Shown here one piece after another: positions 5,040 to 6,189 of a stretch of 6,189 nt of DNA (its first letter is position 1; every line of letters starts with the position of its first letter). Source of the DNA: CAZADA01 sp964524065 (GTDB lineage Bacteria; Pseudomonadota; Alphaproteobacteria; Caulobacterales; Maricaulaceae). The position numbers and the translations under genes are program-made. The notes under the pieces are model-generated. The model ran no database searches. It was given only the letters and a program-made list of their open reading frames with translations, and was not told where the DNA came from. The stretch lies in contig CAZGCB010000128.1 in NCBI GenBank assembly GCA_964524065.1, positions 1-6,189 on the forward strand. Direction: 5' to 3'.

Positions 5040-5491
5040 GGCCGCGGCGTGGCGGCCTCGCGACGCTGCTGGCGGTTGTGCCCATGTGGTGGGGCGTCGC
5101 CGCCGGCGCCCAGACCGAACGCTGGGAGGGGCCGTATTACTGCAGCCAGGGCGTCACGCAGATGACGCTGACGGTGCTTGAGCGCGAGGGCGATCAGGTC
5201 ACCGCCGAGTTCGTGTTCTACGCCAACGCGGATAACCCCAACATTCCCACGGGCTGTTATGTGGTGGAGGGTACGCTGGGCGAGGGGACGGACGGCGTAA
5301 GCCTGCGCCCCAAGGAGTGGATTGAGCAGCCCGACGCTGGCTGGGTGATGACGCCCATCCGCGCCACGCTCGATCCCCAAACGCGGCTCATGCGCGGCTG
5401 GATCGATCATCTGGGATGCGGCGGCCTGCGACTGGAGTTCATCGCTGATGGGGCCTCGGCCGCGCCCACCTGCCAAATGCTGATTGGGTAG
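4970..5491 (+). CDS. Secreted four-cysteine protein
   Basis: This encodes a 173-residue exported protein of unknown function. Residues 1-29 are Arg-rich, 30-44 are hydrophobic (LATLLAVVPMWWGVA), and AGA (45-47) is a fitting signal peptidase I site before Gln48. The n-region is unusually long, but no other in-frame start is available downstream and the strong ribosome-binding site supports this ATG. The mature part of about 126 residues is beta-rich with four cysteines, C58, C96, C150 and C168, likely two disulfides. It begins WEGPYYCSQGVTQMTL and contains FVFYANADNPNIPTGCY. From memory, a similar W.G.Y.C.QG.T.L domain with a NP..P.G segment appears as C-terminal regions of alphaproteobacterial caspase-like and hypothetical exported proteins; I cannot name the family with certainty. 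The first 70 bases overlap the CxxC oxidoreductase-like gene in another frame, so expression is tightly linked. Confidence 0.8.
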   Translation: MAGFCREHPARAARYSSRLGRGLGPRRGGLATLLAVVPMWWGVAAGAQTERWEGPYYCSQGVTQMTLTVLEREGDQVTAEFVFYANADNPNIPTGCYVVEGTLGEGTDGVSLRPKEWIEQPDAGWVMTPIRATLDPQTRLMRGWIDHLGCGGLRLEFIADGASAAPTCQMLIG

Positions 5492-5500
5492 GCGCGCCAA

Positions 5501-5527
5501 ACGCTCCCAATTGAGGGGCATGAGCGT
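5501..5527 (+). terminator. Weak stem-loop after the four-cysteine gene
   Basis: ACGCTC (5501-5506) and GAGCGT (5522-5527) form a 6-bp stem with a 15-base loop, ten bases past the stop codon. An overlapping pairing GGCAT (5517-5521) with ATGCC (5534-5538) is also possible. No T-tract follows. It is the best end-of-transcript candidate in the 151-base gap 5492-5642, which otherwise shows no gene. Confidence 0.25.
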
Positions 5528-5642
5528 CCAAAAATGCCGAAACGCTGCGTGATGTGTGCGACTGTGCGCTGGCGTTCGGCTCATTGCCATTCGTTCTATC
5601 CGCGCTTAACGTTTGTGAAGATGAAGCGAGGGGTCGCGGATT

Positions 5643-6189
5643 ATGGTTGGCAAGAATCAATCCTTAACGGGCTTGGCCGTGTTGGCGGGCGCGGTCGCGC
5701 TGGCGGGCTGCGGCGGTGGCGGCGGGGGCTCCAGCGAGCCGCCGCGGGCTGGAACGCCGCCCGCCTTTACCGGGGCGACCGACTTCAGTTTTGACGAAGA
5801 AAGCCTGTTTGATGTGACCATTCAGGTTTCGGAGCCCGATGGCGATACGCTCGCCATTGAGGTGGTGACCGGGTTGGACTCTGACCTCTTCGCGTTTGAC
5901 GCGGCGGGGAATGTGCTCAGCGTCGTGGCGCCGCTGAATTTTGAGCGCCCAACGGATGTGGATGGTGACGGCGTTTATGAGGTGGAGCTACGCGCCAGTG
6001 ACGCCGACGGCGCCGTGACGCAACTGTATCGCTTCATTATCACCGATATCGCGGACACGGCTTTTGAGACGTTTGGTATTGTCACGCTGACTTCGCGGCC
6101 CGCGGCCGGAGCGCCCGATCGTGGGCCCATCTTCGATTTCGCGCCGGCGGGCGATGTGGACGGCGATGGCGCAGCAGATTTACTCTTGG
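5643..6189 (+). CDS. Lipoprotein with cadherin-like domain and FG-GAP repeat, 3' end outside window
   Basis: The frame is open from the ATG at 5643 to the window edge (182 complete codons). AGGGG at 5629-5633 is the ribosome-binding site. Residues 8-23 form a lipoprotein signal ending in the lipobox LAGC (C23), followed by a Gly-Ser linker with six glycines. Residues about 40-135 look like a cadherin-like beta-sandwich. It has FDEESLFDVTIQVSEPDGD at the start, the family-typical LNFERPTDVDGDGVYEVEL centre (98-116) and RASDADGAV, with acidic calcium-ligand positions. A new segment follows, and GDVDGDGAADLLL (170-182) is the DxDxDGxxD calcium loop of FG-GAP (integrin-alpha-like) repeats, so a beta-propeller of several such repeats probably continues to the right. 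It should sit in the outer membrane, facing the periplasm or surface. Such proteins serve in adhesion or surface assembly; the exact role is unknown. Confidence 0.88.
   Translation, partial: MVGKNQSLTGLAVLAGAVALAGCGGGGGGSSEPPRAGTPPAFTGATDFSFDEESLFDVTIQVSEPDGDTLAIEVVTGLDSDLFAFDAAGNVLSVVAPLNFERPTDVDGDGVYEVELRASDADGAVTQLYRFIITDIADTAFETFGIVTLTSRPAAGAPDRGPIFDFAPAGDVDGDGAADLLL

Noticed and set aside
5584..5611. TTGCCA - 16 bases - TTAACG as a promoter for the lipoprotein gene
   Set aside because: Spacing is acceptable but the -10 match is poor, so it was not listed as a feature.

Overview
The window is GC-rich DNA (hand counts of single 60-base lines give about 68% in a soluble gene and 50-55% in the membrane-protein genes). 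It reads as chromosomal DNA of an alphaproteobacterium. The reasons are a Thr tRNA of ordinary bacterial type, a short basic protein with an ALRANLRRRKA-type tail that I associate with alphaproteobacteria, and the codon usage. A secreted cadherin-like/FG-GAP lipoprotein at the right edge would suit a marine or aquatic member. The lineage call is inference; nothing here fixes the genus.

Layout: (1) A tRNA-Thr(GGU) lies on the minus strand at 1-53, cut by the left edge, with a plausible promoter at 75-103. Every protein gene runs on the plus strand. (2) 171-407 encodes a small basic protein and 565-1224 a stand-alone TIR-domain protein with the WxxxE motif of NAD-cleaving TIR enzymes. (3) 1452-2435 encodes a UbiA-superfamily membrane prenyltransferase, closest in motif to decaprenyl-phosphate phosphoribosyltransferase. 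A 209-base gap with strong inverted repeats follows, then GtrA-family (2645-3142) and HAD-IB phosphatase (3139-3897) genes that overlap by 4 bases. (4) 3970-5491 holds three tightly overlapping genes: a single-span protein with a long acidic tail, a membrane-anchored CxxC (thioredoxin-like) protein, and a secreted four-cysteine protein. (5) From 5643 to the right edge is the start of a lipoprotein with a cadherin-like domain and an FG-GAP-type calcium loop. Its 3' end is outside the window.

How the genes may work together: the UbiA, GtrA and HAD genes resemble parts of the pathway that makes lipid-linked pentose (decaprenyl-phosphoryl ribose/arabinose) in mycobacteria and in Azorhizobium Nod-factor arabinosylation. 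Here they would supply a polyprenyl-phosphoryl sugar for cell-surface glycosylation. The CxxC protein and the overlapping four-cysteine secreted protein look like an oxidoreductase/client pair in the periplasm. The TIR protein has no obvious partner in the window.

No stretch over 300 bases lacks a gene. The gaps (54-170, 408-564, 1225-1451, 2436-2644, 3898-3969, 5492-5642) hold promoters, ribosome-binding sites and several GC-rich hairpins without T-tracts. No insertion sequence, CRISPR array or phage gene was seen.
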